From NCBI GenBank assembly GCA_028284065.1, contig JANQSJ010000004.1, forward strand, positions 350,650 to 414,649: DNA of 64,000 bases, written 5' to 3'. Position 1 is the stretch's first letter; every line of letters starts with the position of its first letter. This document shows positions 1-10,105 of the stretch, piece after piece. The translations under genes were made by a program, and so were the position numbers. The notes beneath the pieces are model-generated. The model was not told where the DNA came from and made no database searches. It saw only the letters and a program-made list of their open reading frames with translations. The DNA comes from Parvularculaceae bacterium. Lineage in GTDB: Bacteria; Pseudomonadota; Alphaproteobacteria; Caulobacterales; Parvularculaceae.

Positions 1-1
1 C

Positions 2-874
2 AAGGGTCAGACTTGGGAGGAGCTGCTTTCGGAGCGGGTTCTGGATCCCGCGGGACTAGATCGCTTCGCGCATTTTAGACGCCAATTGGGCGGGCGAACG
101 ATTTCGCTCGGGCATGAGCTTCGCGATGGCCGCTCGCCCAAAACGATCCAGCCGTTTCTGGACGAGGCGCGATGCGCAGGCCCGTCGGGAGCTGCGATGG
201 CCATGGCGATGGGCGATCTCGTCCGGATCGCGAAACTTTTCTTGACAAAGGGTCGGACCGAAAGCGGAACGCAGGCGCTGCCGTCGTCGACAATTGACCT
301 GATGATGGAGCGTCAGGTCGACAAACCATCGCGACGTTACGGCACCGCGTGGTGTTTGGGGCCCGCCTACGCCAACTGGAATGGGGTCGACGTGTGGGGC
401 CACCCGGGCGGCACCGAGACCGCGTTGACGTTCGTGCACTGGGCGCCGTCGCTCGACGGGGCGATCGCGTTCGCCGTCAATACTAGTTCGGGCGTTGGCC
501 CATTTGCGGAGGTCATGTTTAGCGAAGTGCTGGAGGAAGCATTCGGTTTCACAAAACCGTCGTTTACGGAACCCGACCCGGACCTGAAGCCAATCGACCA
601 CGCGCGATATGTCGGCAAGTATCGGAAAATCGATCGCCATATCGAGGTTAAGTCTCAAGACGATGGGCTTATTGCAACTTACACAGATAATTATTTCGGC
701 GTCTTCTATAAAAAAACGGCGCTATTGAGGCCACTCGGCCGGGACCGGTTTTTGGTGACCGATCCTGAAGGCCAGGGCGGATACCCAAGCGACACGGCTT
801 TCTTCGGCGAAGACCAGCGGGGACGGGCGACGAACATGCTCGAGAACGTTTTCCCGACAAGCCGGGTCTCATAG
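2..874 (+). CDS. Serine hydrolase, beta-lactamase class C family (5' end cut by window edge)
   Basis: The reading frame is open from the first bases of the window to the stop at 874, so this is the C-terminal part (about 290 residues) of a larger protein that begins outside. It has the hallmarks of the penicillin-binding/beta-lactamase class C hydrolase fold: a WEELLSERVLDPAGLDR-type helix, a GDLVRIAKLFL segment, and WGHPGGTET, which corresponds to the third active-site motif (HxG/KTG box). The nucleophilic SxxK motif would lie upstream, outside the window. The last 90 or so residues resemble the beta-rich tail found in many secreted family members. An internal TTG at 86 could be mistaken for a start, but the frame continues upstream of it. 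Substrate cannot be deduced; esterase or peptidase activity is usual for this family. Confidence 0.8.
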   Translation, partial: KGQTWEELLSERVLDPAGLDRFAHFRRQLGGRTISLGHELRDGRSPKTIQPFLDEARCAGPSGAAMAMAMGDLVRIAKLFLTKGRTESGTQALPSSTIDLMMERQVDKPSRRYGTAWCLGPAYANWNGVDVWGHPGGTETALTFVHWAPSLDGAIAFAVNTSSGVGPFAEVMFSEVLEEAFGFTKPSFTEPDPDLKPIDHARYVGKYRKIDRHIEVKSQDDGLIATYTDNYFGVFYKKTALLRPLGRDRFLVTDPEGQGGYPSDTAFFGEDQRGRATNMLENVFPTSRVS

Positions 875-1412
875 GCGAAGGACTTATCGAGTTGCGCGTG
901 TGTCTGCTGACTCATGAACGTTGCGGCGACCGAGTCGCCTGCGCTGTTGTCGCGCTTTGAATCAGAGCGGGCGGCGCGTCATGAAATCGATCGCAGCGTT
1001 ACTCTTCTGATCGTCCGGCAAGTAGAAACGCCCAGGCAAAAAACACGAACAGCGCTGCGTTCATGCTCGCCACATAGAGGCCGGGACCGAATGGCGATGA
1101 CAGATTTTCCGCCGGACCCAACATCAAAGGCTGGATAAGGAAAGGTGATGCGAAGGCGCGCTGGAGCATTGGCCTTAAGCCGATCCGCGCCTGCTAAATC
1201 GTTGAATTAAAATTGTTCAACGACGCCTTGCCGGATGAGAATTGCCGCATCATCGGCCTCGACTTCAAAATTTTCGAATTCAACGCTCTGAAGCGTAACC
1301 GTTTTGCTTTGCTGGAGCGGAAGCGCGCCCATTGCGACGCATCGCACGTGGTGTCGTCGTTGGGCGCGTTTTGCCTCCTGGGACTATGACTCTCGATGCC
1401 TCGTGGCGATCT
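875..1412. other. Intergenic region, no gene supported
   Basis: This lies between the ends of two converging genes. No open frame here has coding character. A hairpin with 7-bp arms CGTTGAA/TTCAACG sits at 1200-1206 and 1216-1222 around an AT-rich loop. It may help separate the two transcripts, but it lacks a clear T-run. Confidence 0.4.
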
Positions 1413-3905
1413 TTAATGTCCATTCGGCTCCAATATCGTCACGTGACGGCTCTCTTCGTCGCCGGGCAACAACTGCAGGTATTCACCTGCGGCCCATGGG
1501 CCCGCCATATCGTCCCAATGCTTGGACGCTGCGTTTCCCGAAATGCCGGGAGCAAACGACATCAGCGAACTCGTAGGGTCGCCAAGGTCCGCAATCAGAC
1601 GATATGTTGCGCCGTGTCCTTGAATGAACTGAAGATTTGACAACATATCCTCGAGCGTCGCATCAGGGCGTTGACCAGGGCCCGTGTTCAATGTCGACTC
1701 TCCGCCCCGGGTGGGCAGCCGGGTTCGGGTCAACCGATCCAGAAACGGTACATGGGCCCACGAATATTCCGCTGGAAACTCAGCATGGTGCTTATCGCCC
1801 CATCGCCATTGGGACATGTCGGGGCCTTGATCGGCGGAAACGGCCTCTATCGCCTTGGCGACCGCCTCATTCACCGCCATATCGCAAGTTTCGATACCAT
1901 CGGTTTGCGGATGATCGCACCATTCTTCACCTTCGGTCAGGGCGCGCGAAATTCGAATTACATTTGGCGTAAGACTGGCGGCCGCGTTGTCATGGACGTT
2001 GATAAGTCGTTGTTGTAGGGCGAGTTCAATCGCGGAGTAGAGCAGTGGTTCGGGCCTGTCGAGCTCCATCTTGAAGTCCCATTGCGCCAGCATCGCCATG
2101 GCTTCTCGACTTCTGTCCGACGTCATCTCAATGTCGGAAATCTGATCCAGGAGCCATCTTCCTTGGGCGGAGTGAGTATCGAGCTGGATTTCCGCTACCG
2201 ACGCGAGGTCATGGCGGTCTTTGTTCCCGATCAATTCATAGGCGCGCGAGACCCGCCACGGCGGCGAAAAATTGTCGGTCACTCTGAACGGTATCGTATC
2301 GTCTACCGCACGGCTATTTGCATCCGCCACCCACCCTTTCGAGGGATTGAAGATAGTCGGCAGGTCGTCAAATGGTACGTAGTCAACCCACTCGCCTTCG
2401 CCCAGCCAACCTCGCGCAAGGCGTTGGCCGTTCCACCCGTTAACGATACGCCGGACAGGAAGTCGGGCCGCCATTTGCACGCCAATATTCCCATCAACAT
2501 CCGCGAAAACAAAATTGTTCGTCCACTCATAATCTCGAAGCGCGTCGCGGAATTCTTTCCAGGTGTGGGCGCGGCTGACCTTGACGTAGGACTGCATCGT
2601 CGTCTGTCCTTCCTCGACCGCAAGCTGACGACGCACCACCACATGTCCGGGCCCGAAAACCTCCTCTACTATTTTAAATTTTTCAGACAATGACCGTTCG
2701 TCTGCGTCACGTTCATCCGTGGTGGGATCGCTGACAACAACGCCATTCCGCGTCCGCCGTCGCAGGACAGTGCGGTCCTCGCCCCCCTTTACGGGAATGA
2801 CGATTTCCTCGACCTCAAAGGGCAGGGAGCCTTCTGGCGCCAAATAATTTTGAGGGTTTTGGGGATCGATCCGTTCGACAACGTAATCGAATGTATCCGC
2901 ATAAAGGTGCGTTAGCCCCCATGCGATGCGGCTATTCTGTCCAAACGCGATTGAAGGCGATCCGATCCAGGCGGCGCCAGCGACAAAGTCGTCGGGCAGC
3001 TTGATAGAAACCGGGTAGAGCATCGATGGCGCATGCGTTGGCAGGTGCGGATCGACAGCGAGAATCGCATTGCCTGAGACAGTTCTCGACGGAGAGAATA
3101 CGAAGAAATTTGTCCCGGTCTGTTGTTCAGAGTCCCCACCGCCAAATGGGAGTGGCGGGCGCGCCGTGTCGTCGGGGTGCGTATCCTGAAAATCTCTGTA
3201 CAAGGTTGGAAATTGCGCAGAGAGCGGATCGAATAAAAGACGTTCGACATGCGGCTCATTCGCCGCCGCCACAGTTTCGACCAGAAGTTCTCTTTCTCCG
3301 TCCGTTGCGGTCTCGGAGATGATCGTCATAAAATTGTTGGAATCGGACATTGTCCACGGTTCGGGCTCAACGCCCAGTAGCGGCCATTCCGGCGATGAGG
3401 TCGCTTCTCCTGTCTCGATGGCGAGGTTGACGCCATCTGCGAAGGCTTGGAAAATTTCGCGGGTTTCAGGGTCGATTCGGACAGCGGATTTCGCCGCGAC
3501 GTCGGGAAGGCTCGCGTGCACCCGATAAGCGACATCTGTCGATACTAGTCCCTCGCCAAAGAGTTGGGCGGTCCGTCCGTAGACGGCGCGCCGCATTGCG
3601 TCCATCTGCCAAAAGCGATCTTGAGCCTGAACAAAGCCCATCGCGAACGCTGCGTCGTGAAAAGAGCGCGCTTCGATGTGGGGAACGCCGTGTCTGTCTC
3701 GGGAAATTTTCACCGTCGCATTGAGCGCGTCGGTTTGCAACGTTCGAGAGTAGTCCGGCAACGTACTTTGTAGCCATAGGTGCGCGCCGCCCCCGACTAT
3801 GGCGACGGTCGCGACGACGCTTGCGACGATGTATTTGGATACGGAGGCGACGCTTGCTGACACAAAAAATCCTGGGAATTGGGAATAGAACTTAGTTCTA
3901 AACAT
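1413..3905 (-). CDS. Penicillin acylase family Ntn-hydrolase with Thr at the nucleophile position
   Basis: An 830-residue protein with the full penicillin amidase layout. A membrane or signal anchor spans residues 22-45. The alpha-subunit motif is VKISRDRHGVPHIEARS, followed by AFAMGFVQAQDRFWQMD. The processing site comes next, and then the beta subunit with a DPHL motif and the C-terminal SGNAASKHWDDMAGPW segment. Family members autocleave before an N-terminal Ser (Gly-Ser-Asn). Here the site reads QQTG-TNFFVFSPSR, with Thr265 in the Ser position; Thr is the nucleophile in some other Ntn hydrolases. Members hydrolyse amides such as beta-lactam side chains or acyl-homoserine lactones; the substrate here is unknown. 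The length is normal. The gene stands alone, divergent from the BNR-protein gene. Confidence 0.9.
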   Translation of the reverse strand: MFRTKFYSQFPGFFVSASVASVSKYIVASVVATVAIVGGGAHLWLQSTLPDYSRTLQTDALNATVKISRDRHGVPHIEARSFHDAAFAMGFVQAQDRFWQMDAMRRAVYGRTAQLFGEGLVSTDVAYRVHASLPDVAAKSAVRIDPETREIFQAFADGVNLAIETGEATSSPEWPLLGVEPEPWTMSDSNNFMTIISETATDGERELLVETVAAANEPHVERLLFDPLSAQFPTLYRDFQDTHPDDTARPPLPFGGGDSEQQTGTNFFVFSPSRTVSGNAILAVDPHLPTHAPSMLYPVSIKLPDDFVAGAAWIGSPSIAFGQNSRIAWGLTHLYADTFDYVVERIDPQNPQNYLAPEGSLPFEVEEIVIPVKGGEDRTVLRRRTRNGVVVSDPTTDERDADERSLSEKFKIVEEVFGPGHVVVRRQLAVEEGQTTMQSYVKVSRAHTWKEFRDALRDYEWTNNFVFADVDGNIGVQMAARLPVRRIVNGWNGQRLARGWLGEGEWVDYVPFDDLPTIFNPSKGWVADANSRAVDDTIPFRVTDNFSPPWRVSRAYELIGNKDRHDLASVAEIQLDTHSAQGRWLLDQISDIEMTSDRSREAMAMLAQWDFKMELDRPEPLLYSAIELALQQRLINVHDNAAASLTPNVIRISRALTEGEEWCDHPQTDGIETCDMAVNEAVAKAIEAVSADQGPDMSQWRWGDKHHAEFPAEYSWAHVPFLDRLTRTRLPTRGGESTLNTGPGQRPDATLEDMLSNLQFIQGHGATYRLIADLGDPTSSLMSFAPGISGNAASKHWDDMAGPWAAGEYLQLLPGDEESRHVTILEPNGH

Positions 3906-4677
3906 TACGGGAGTGGGTCGCCTTTGGTCAAGGCGACGTCATTCGACGGGGCGCAAGTGCGATGCGCTCTTTTGTTGGGGAAGGAGAGAGCGAGCCCCTG
4001 CGAGTTGCTGACGGAAGGCGCAAGGACCAGCGGCTTTACGAGCGCTGTGAGGTCGACGCCTCTGCGTTCGCGTTTGTAATGCGCGCATTTTGTCATGCGC
4101 TACAGTCGTCAATAGGCGCATAAATGTCGGCGCGCTTGACGCGATGAAAAACGTTATCGGGAATGCAGGCAGGCGTTGGGTCGTATACGCAAGTGACTGA
4201 CGGGTGCTGTCGCCTGTGTTGTGATTGGAGCCGCGCTCTCCAATGTCTGCGTACTGCCAAAAAATGCTGCAACTTAAGGTCTTGTCTGGGCGACGCTCGT
4301 CCTGCTCGCAGTCTTGCTTCGCCAGTTGAAGGCGTATCTATTCGGAATAGTCCCTGACGGTGGGGGCGGGCCGGATTCGTATCCACGTCAGGCGTCGCAG
4401 GCATCGTCATCGGCGCTTCCTCAATCGAAGCAACATCAAAGAATTGAGTCTTTAACAGAAGCGTGCGCGTTCTTGGCGTGAAGGGCTGCCGGCCGGAGCA
4501 TTCGCGCGCGTATGGCGTGATGGTCCGCTCGCCCGACGGTGGTTGAATGCGCCGGCAGTCTCGCGGGATTGTTCACCAGCGGGACAAATGATACATTTCG
4601 TCAGAAATGTAAATCCCGTCTTTGGTTTTACCGCGATGATGATCGCGGATGACGGCGTCAAGCGAACGGTCAGGTGC
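3906..4677. other. Divergent intergenic region (772 bp)
   Basis: This is the region between the divergent acylase and BNR-protein genes, so it should hold both promoters. I cannot place either with confidence. At 4083-4100 is the hairpin GCGCAT-TTTGTC-ATGCGC; a 17-nt core of it recurs at 21965-21981. Small open frames here (for example minus 4093-4410) are Arg-rich and without recognisable domains, and I do not accept them as genes. Confidence 0.4.
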
Positions 4678-7600
4678 ATGGGCAAACCTTCAAATTCGAA
4701 GTCTCTCGCCAGGATTTGGCGAACGGTCCGCATGTTGGCGCTGTGCTTGAGCGCGACAGGCGTCTCGACGGGACATGCGCAACTTTTGCCAGGCGACACG
4801 TTCCGCGGGCTCAGCGCCCGCTTTATAAGCGGCGGCGTTCCCGGGGGCAGAGCGACGTCCATCGCCGCGGACCAGAGCAACCCCGACGTGCTTTATGTAG
4901 GCGGGGCGACCAGCGGCGTCTGGAAAACCGAAAATGGCGGCATGACGTGGCGGCCGATGTTCGATGATCAGAGCACGTCGTCAATTGGAACAATTACGGT
5001 ACACCAGAAGAATCCCAATATCGTCTGGGTGGGGACGGGTGAGGGGAAGCCCCGCTACGGCACAGGTGTCGGGACTGGTATATTCAAGAGCATTGATGGC
5101 GGAGAAACGTGGAAAAACATGGGGTTGGAGGAGAGCGAACGCATTCAGCGTATTCGTTTGCATCCTGATAACCCTGATATCGTCTATGCGGCCGCGATTG
5201 GCCCTGCATATGCGGACGGCGAACAGCGTGGCGTGTTCAAGTCTACTGATGGCGGCCAGTCCTGGCGTCGCGTCTTATTCACAAATGCGGGGGCCGGGGC
5301 GGCCGATTTGGCGATGGACCCGGCGAATCCGAAACGCCTGTTGGCTGCAATGTGGGAGTTTCGGCGCAAACCCTGGGACTTCAACTCCGGTGGGCCAGGC
5401 AGCGGTCTGTTCTTAAGTGAGGACGCAGGCGAAACCTGGAAACGGCTCACCGCAGCCGACGGTTTGCCAGCGGGCGACCTCGGCCGCATCGGCCTTGCTT
5501 TTGACCCGAGCGAACCGAGTCGCGTCTTCGCGTCGATTGAGGCAGAGAGAGGCGGCCTATACAGGTCCTCCAATGGCGGTCGCACATGGTCGTTGCACAA
5601 TGACGACCCCCTCATTTTCGGTCACTACGCGAGGGCCTGGTATTGCCAGGAACTGGCGATCGACCCCAATGACGGGCGGCGGCTCTATTACAGCGCCTAT
5701 GTCTCCCTAAGCAGCGACGGCGGCGCGTCTTTCCGCAGCATTGTGCGCGACGGCGACTTGCTCGGCGTCGCTGAAACGCATCAAGCGCTCTTCCTAGATA
5801 AGCGTCCCGGTCATTTCTATGTCGCGACCGATCAAGGACTGATCGAGACCCGGGACGACGGGAAAACCTGGCGGCGATTCCGCAACTTGCCTTTCGCGCA
5901 GTACTATCAGATCAGCGTCGACAACGAAACTCCGTACAATGTGTATGGAAACCTACAGGACATGGCGGACTATAGAACGCCAAGCGAGACCTTTGCGGCA
6001 GGCGGACTTGGCGTCTTGCCGTCATACGATGTCTTCTTGCTGGCGGGCGGCGAGCAGGGACATGTATATCCGCACCCTGACGACAGCTCGATCGTCTATA
6101 CATCCAGCCAGCAGGGATCGTTTAAGGTCCACGATCTGAAAAACCGGATTGTCTATCGTCGGCCGCCCATCGCCGCGGCAGATGGGCCGGCGTTGCGCTT
6201 TAACGTGCATACAGGGCAGGCGGTTGATCCATTCGACGGCGACACGGTATATCTGGGCAGTCAGTTTCTGCATCGCAGCCAAGATCGGGGGAAAACTTGG
6301 GACATCATTAGTCCTGATCTCACGACAAACGACCCTTCGAAACAGATGTCCGAGCGGCAGGCCGTGGGCGGGCTGACCCAAGACAGCGGCGGTGGCGAGC
6401 GCCATACCGCGATCGTCTCCATCGCTCCGAGCCCCGCCCGGCGCGGGGTAATCTGGACAGGATCAGATGATGGCAAAGTCCATGTGACGCGCAACGATGG
6501 ACGCACGTGGACTGACGTTTCAGATGCGATCACCGGCGCGCCGAAAGGCTCGTGGATAAATCACATCGAACCGTCTCTCACCGATCCGGCCAAAGCCTAT
6601 GTGGTGATTGACAACCATCGCCGCGGCGATCTGAAGCCCTATGCGTTTTACACTGAAGACTATGGAGATACATGGCGGAGCGTTGTCAGCGACAAGACGA
6701 TCCGAGGCAATGCCTATGTCCTGGTCGCGGACGTCAGGGTCGATGATCTTCTGTTCCTGGGGACCGAGTTCGGCCTTTACGTAAGTCTTGACGGCGGGGC
6801 GAATTGGCATGAATGGCGCGCCGGATTGCCGACCGCGTCGGTGCGCGACCTCGTGGTGCATCCGCGCGAGGCGGACCTCGTCATCGGGACATTCGGGCGC
6901 GGTCTTTTCATCATTGACGATATTAATGCGCTGCGAACGGCGGCGAGCGAAGACGCATTCTTGGAGACGCCATCGTCAATCGCTCCTATCAAACCGGCCA
7001 CGCAGCGCCATCGCGCCGTGCAGGGGCGCCTCAGCGCCTTTGACCGCGCCGCCGGCGCAAACAAACCGTTCGGCGCGACGATAACCTATGTCGGCGATGG
7101 TTCTGACGCGCCAGCAAACGTGGAGATTATACGAGACGACGAAGTTATCGCCCGACTTGATGGGACCAATCACAAGGGGCTCAATCGCGTCGTCTGGGAC
7201 CTGCGCCATCCGACCGATCTGCAATCCTACTTCAACTGGGACAGCAAATGGTCCGACCTGTCAGGACCACTGGCGTTGCCGGGTACGTATGAAGCGCGGG
7301 TCGTCATCGGCGACGCAATCTCGCAATTGGAATTCGACGTTCGTCCCGATCCGGATGTACCTTATTCCAAGAAAGCGAGGGCGGCGAAGATCGGCGTCCA
7401 ACTTGAAACCTTGGCGCGGCTGCAGCGGATCGATGAGTCGCGCGCACAGCTAGCGGAAATGATCGCGTCGCTGGAGGCGCTTGCGGATGAAAACCCAAGT
7501 CTCGCCGAGCGCGCCCGGAAGCTATCGGAGCGGCTGTCGATCGCAAGTTCGTGGCTTTTCCACGGCAAACCCGCGCAACGCGCGTTTGTTGCGCCTGAAG

Positions 7601-7869
7601 ATGTCGATGGGATGGAAGGGTTACGCGCCTGGGGCGGCGGCTTGACCGCGAGAGACGCGTTGCAGGCGGCTTACAGTCTGCTAGCCTCTAGCCGAGATGC
7701 GCCCACTGAGTCTGAAGTAGGCTACCTTAACGATGCGGACCGGATCGCAAGAACAATCTTTGTGCGTATCAATGATCTTGTGACAAATGACTATGCGGCG
7801 TTGCGCCAGGAAGCGGCAAGTTCCGGCGACGTGTTGATCGCAGCGAATGCTCCAGCTTATGACTGGTAA
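4678..7869 (+). CDS. Secreted BNR/Asp-box beta-propeller protein (VPS10/sortilin-like, glycosyl-hydrolase-like)
   Basis: About 1,063 residues from the ATG at 4678. That start gives a good signal peptide: a basic n-region RIWRTVR, then MLALCLSATGVS and a GHAQ cleavage site. The open frame extends upstream to a TTG at 4543, which would bury the signal. Most of the protein is a set of Asp-box repeats: TENGGMTW, SIDGGETW, STDGGQSW, SEDAGETW, SSNGGRTW, TRDDGKTW, SQDRGKTW, TRNDGRTW, TEDYGDTW and SLDGGANW. These indicate one or two large beta-propellers like those of sortilin/xyloglucanase relatives. A helical C-terminal region follows residue ~870. No catalytic pair can be assigned. The export signal suggests a periplasmic or surface role, perhaps polymer binding. 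A terminator lies 75 bp after the stop. Confidence 0.85.
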   Translation: MGKPSNSKSLARIWRTVRMLALCLSATGVSTGHAQLLPGDTFRGLSARFISGGVPGGRATSIAADQSNPDVLYVGGATSGVWKTENGGMTWRPMFDDQSTSSIGTITVHQKNPNIVWVGTGEGKPRYGTGVGTGIFKSIDGGETWKNMGLEESERIQRIRLHPDNPDIVYAAAIGPAYADGEQRGVFKSTDGGQSWRRVLFTNAGAGAADLAMDPANPKRLLAAMWEFRRKPWDFNSGGPGSGLFLSEDAGETWKRLTAADGLPAGDLGRIGLAFDPSEPSRVFASIEAERGGLYRSSNGGRTWSLHNDDPLIFGHYARAWYCQELAIDPNDGRRLYYSAYVSLSSDGGASFRSIVRDGDLLGVAETHQALFLDKRPGHFYVATDQGLIETRDDGKTWRRFRNLPFAQYYQISVDNETPYNVYGNLQDMADYRTPSETFAAGGLGVLPSYDVFLLAGGEQGHVYPHPDDSSIVYTSSQQGSFKVHDLKNRIVYRRPPIAAADGPALRFNVHTGQAVDPFDGDTVYLGSQFLHRSQDRGKTWDIISPDLTTNDPSKQMSERQAVGGLTQDSGGGERHTAIVSIAPSPARRGVIWTGSDDGKVHVTRNDGRTWTDVSDAITGAPKGSWINHIEPSLTDPAKAYVVIDNHRRGDLKPYAFYTEDYGDTWRSVVSDKTIRGNAYVLVADVRVDDLLFLGTEFGLYVSLDGGANWHEWRAGLPTASVRDLVVHPREADLVIGTFGRGLFIIDDINALRTAASEDAFLETPSSIAPIKPATQRHRAVQGRLSAFDRAAGANKPFGATITYVGDGSDAPANVEIIRDDEVIARLDGTNHKGLNRVVWDLRHPTDLQSYFNWDSKWSDLSGPLALPGTYEARVVIGDAISQLEFDVRPDPDVPYSKKARAAKIGVQLETLARLQRIDESRAQLAEMIASLEALADENPSLAERARKLSERLSIASSWLFHGKPAQRAFVAPEDVDGMEGLRAWGGGLTARDALQAAYSLLASSRDAPTESEVGYLNDADRIARTIFVRINDLVTNDYAALRQEAASSGDVLIAANAPAYDW

Positions 7870-7943
7870 AGCATAAGGCCGAAAAATCGACATTCGCCTC
7901 TTCGCATCCTGCGAAATCGTTGAGGCGCGGGGAATGCGACCTT

Positions 7944-7968
7944 CCGCAGAAATAGATCTGCGGTTTTT
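7944..7968 (+). terminator. Rho-independent terminator after BNR-protein gene
   Basis: A 7-bp stem CCGCAGA/TCTGCGG with a 6-nt loop is followed directly by TTTTT, 75 bp after the stop at 7869. A second small hairpin (TTCTCC/GGAGAA) follows immediately. Confidence 0.75.
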
Positions 7969-8404
7969 CTCCTTCGGAGAAAACCCTGTCAGTTGATCTT
8001 GGCGCACCATGCATGACGGACACGGCGATCATGTACCTTTGAATCAGAGCGTCAATTGAATCGCGGGGAGCGGATTATCTCGCGGCGATGACGGCTTGTG
8101 GCGGCTAGGGGGAACTGGAAACAGGGCTCCATCGGCGCGTTAACGATTCTATCGTTTTGGCGAAGACAGGAAGACGCCGCGGAATGCGACGCCATTGCGC
8201 GCACTTTTCAAAATTAAAGCGGTATACAAACCAAAGTCCGAGATTCGCATCTTTGCATTCGTCAACAGTGTCTTCGATGAGGTGACGCCGACTTTCGCTC
8301 TTGCCGGCGGCGGTCCGTTCTTCGCCGGGATCACGAAAGTCTTATGCGAGTGTGGCGTCGGAGATATCGAGAGGTTCTAGATAGGGGCAGCCGCGCTTCT
8401 TTCC
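7969..8404. other. Intergenic region between two terminators
   Basis: About 430 bp flanked by one terminator on each side, both pointing right. A short open frame at 8195-8380 shows no family features. Because the second terminator needs an upstream transcript, a short RNA or tiny gene could start here, but I see no defined RNA fold or Shine-Dalgarno to support a call. Confidence 0.3.
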
Positions 8405-8443
8405 GCCTCTCGGGCGAGCGCTCCGCGAGAGGCCTTCTTTTTT
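8405..8443 (+). terminator. Rho-independent terminator upstream of tetR-type gene
   Basis: Arms GCCTCTCG (8405-8412) and CGAGAGGC (8425-8432) enclose an inner self-complementary GAGCGCTC. They are followed by CTTCTTTTTTTCTC. It is a strong terminator by appearance, 37 bp before the regulator start, so it insulates that gene or attenuates its leader. Confidence 0.75.
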
Positions 8444-8479
8444 CTCGACAGAGAACTGGCGTCACGATATCGACGCCGG

Positions 8480-9130
8480 ATGGCAGGGCGGTTAAGGCGG
8501 CGCCAGCTTTCAAGGGAGGCTGTTCTCAACGCGGCCTTGATCGTCGCGCGCCGCGACGGCATTGATTTCACGATGAGGGCTCTGGGCGAGGAATTAAACG
8601 CCTGGCAGAACGTCGCCTACGATCATTTTCCGAGCAAACGGGCTCTTCAGTATGAGATACTGGATCAGATACTTGATGAAGCGCTAGATACGAAAACGCT
8701 CGCGCATGTGCAGGATCGATCCCGAGACTGGTCGATAAGACTGAGAACGTTCTGTCTCCATATGTTCGGGCATTTGGCGGCCTACAGGGGCGCGGGTCGT
8801 TTTGTGACGCATCATGGCGCCGCGGGGCCGCCGAATGTCGTCCGATTTGTCAGCGTGAGCATCGGCCTCTTCCAGGAGGGTGGGATGAGCCTCGATCGCG
8901 CCATCGAAGTGTTCCAGGCCGTTACTTTTTTTGTTGCCGAATCGGCCGACTTGGAAGCGGCCACTCGGCAGGGCCTGACCACAAATGACGTGCTGGCGCA
9001 TTTGGATGAGCCGTTAGATCCATCGTTTCGCGAGATAATGTGCGGTCTGCTGAACAAAACGGCGAGGGACAGGGTGAAAGTGGGTCTAGACCTTTTCATT
9101 AGATCCATTGAAATGGAGCTGCGCCAATAA
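8480..9130 (+). CDS. TetR/AcrR-family transcriptional regulator
   Basis: 216 residues from an ATG. The N-terminal helix-turn-helix spans roughly residues 12-58: LSREAVLNAALIVARRDGID, then FTMRALGEELN, then YDHFPSKRALQYEILD. The Y-HF-SK-L pattern is the typical TetR recognition-helix signature. The C-terminal helical ligand-binding region (about 60-216) has no recognisable ligand class. The gene is monocistronic as far as visible, preceded by a terminator and followed by nearly 1 kb without genes, so its target is not evident from context. TetR proteins are usually repressors released by a small ligand. Confidence 0.9.
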   Translation: MAGRLRRRQLSREAVLNAALIVARRDGIDFTMRALGEELNAWQNVAYDHFPSKRALQYEILDQILDEALDTKTLAHVQDRSRDWSIRLRTFCLHMFGHLAAYRGAGRFVTHHGAAGPPNVVRFVSVSIGLFQEGGMSLDRAIEVFQAVTFFVAESADLEAATRQGLTTNDVLAHLDEPLDPSFREIMCGLLNKTARDRVKVGLDLFIRSIEMELRQ

Positions 9131-10105
9131 TCGTTGCATTTGTGTCTGAGGCGCATTTCAACGTTGGCGACGATTTACCTAAGAAAGAAATACGCAGTCG
9201 CCTGTCGATCAGCTCAGGGATGGCGAAAATAGACCCCGCCGGAGATGTTAGAGGCGGGTACGGATAAGTTTGATCCAGCATGAGGCGCTTGCAATTACGT
9301 TGCTTCGTCCGTGGCCGGCTGAGCATTAGCGCGCCGCTCCGCATAGTTGTCGCGCCAGCCGCACCCGCGCGTTCGACTGGACCGGGGTCAACCACCTAGA
9401 CCGTTAATGATCCCGACAACCGCTGGCATTTCCATTAGACCTTCAAAGAGGATGCGCCGACTGTTGGATGATGTGAGGACACCGTTTGTCGCTTTGGCGG
9501 GACCTCCGCGTTAAAGCGCTCCGGGCGCAAGAAAAGTTGAGCCCCGAGCGGCTTGCGCCGTCATACCGGGTTCGACGGAAGAGTGTTCAGGATCAGCTGC
9601 GGCGATCGTGACTGGTGTCGGCGCGAGCCGTTCCTCCCTTAGTCAGCTATGAAGATAATATGGGTACGGTACATTATGCCGCGTCACGCGTAATCGAAAC
9701 GGCTGGCGCTTTCGTTTGCTTGCAAATCTCTCGTTCTTCCGCATCTGGCTAGCTGCGATGCTTGCGCGGTCTGGGCGAAATTCGTCTTTAAAGTGTCCGC
9801 CAAGACAATTGGGCGCCTTCGACGCGCCAATAGCCGCACGTTAGGACTGGTTCACCGGGGCGCGCGAGACGCGTGGCCACGCTGGAAATGTAGTCTCTCA
9901 GGCATTCAGGCGCACCGATTTCGCGTCTAAGGAGAGAATTCGCCGCTTTTCCTTGAGGTCTTTGTCTTCCTCGTTAATAGTAAATCGTCGTGGGTCGGAT
10001 GACCGTTATGGGGGGCGGACGCCGCTTAATACGCCGGCCTTTGTTCAGTACAGCGCAGTTCAGTCGGGTGTAGGGCTGATTGCGCCAGTTTTGAGGGGAG
10101 AGCAT
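9131..10105. other. Long intergenic region, no gene supported
   Basis: About 975 bp with only short frames (for example minus 9099-9395) that lack domains or plausible starts. The open frame of the next gene extends back to 9953, but its real start is at 10106. Possibly decayed sequence; I see no transposase, RNA fold or repeat. Confidence 0.4.

Noticed and set aside
2082..2693. Plus-strand 203-codon frame inside the acylase gene
   Set aside because: Complement of conserved acylase coding sequence; composition typical of a shadow frame.
4093..4410. Minus-strand 105-codon frame in the divergent region
   Set aside because: Arg/His-rich with no domain, signal or Shine-Dalgarno, and located in a region expected to hold promoters.
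8195..8380. 61-codon frame before the TetR gene
   Set aside because: No Shine-Dalgarno, no family resemblance, and it is short enough to arise by chance.
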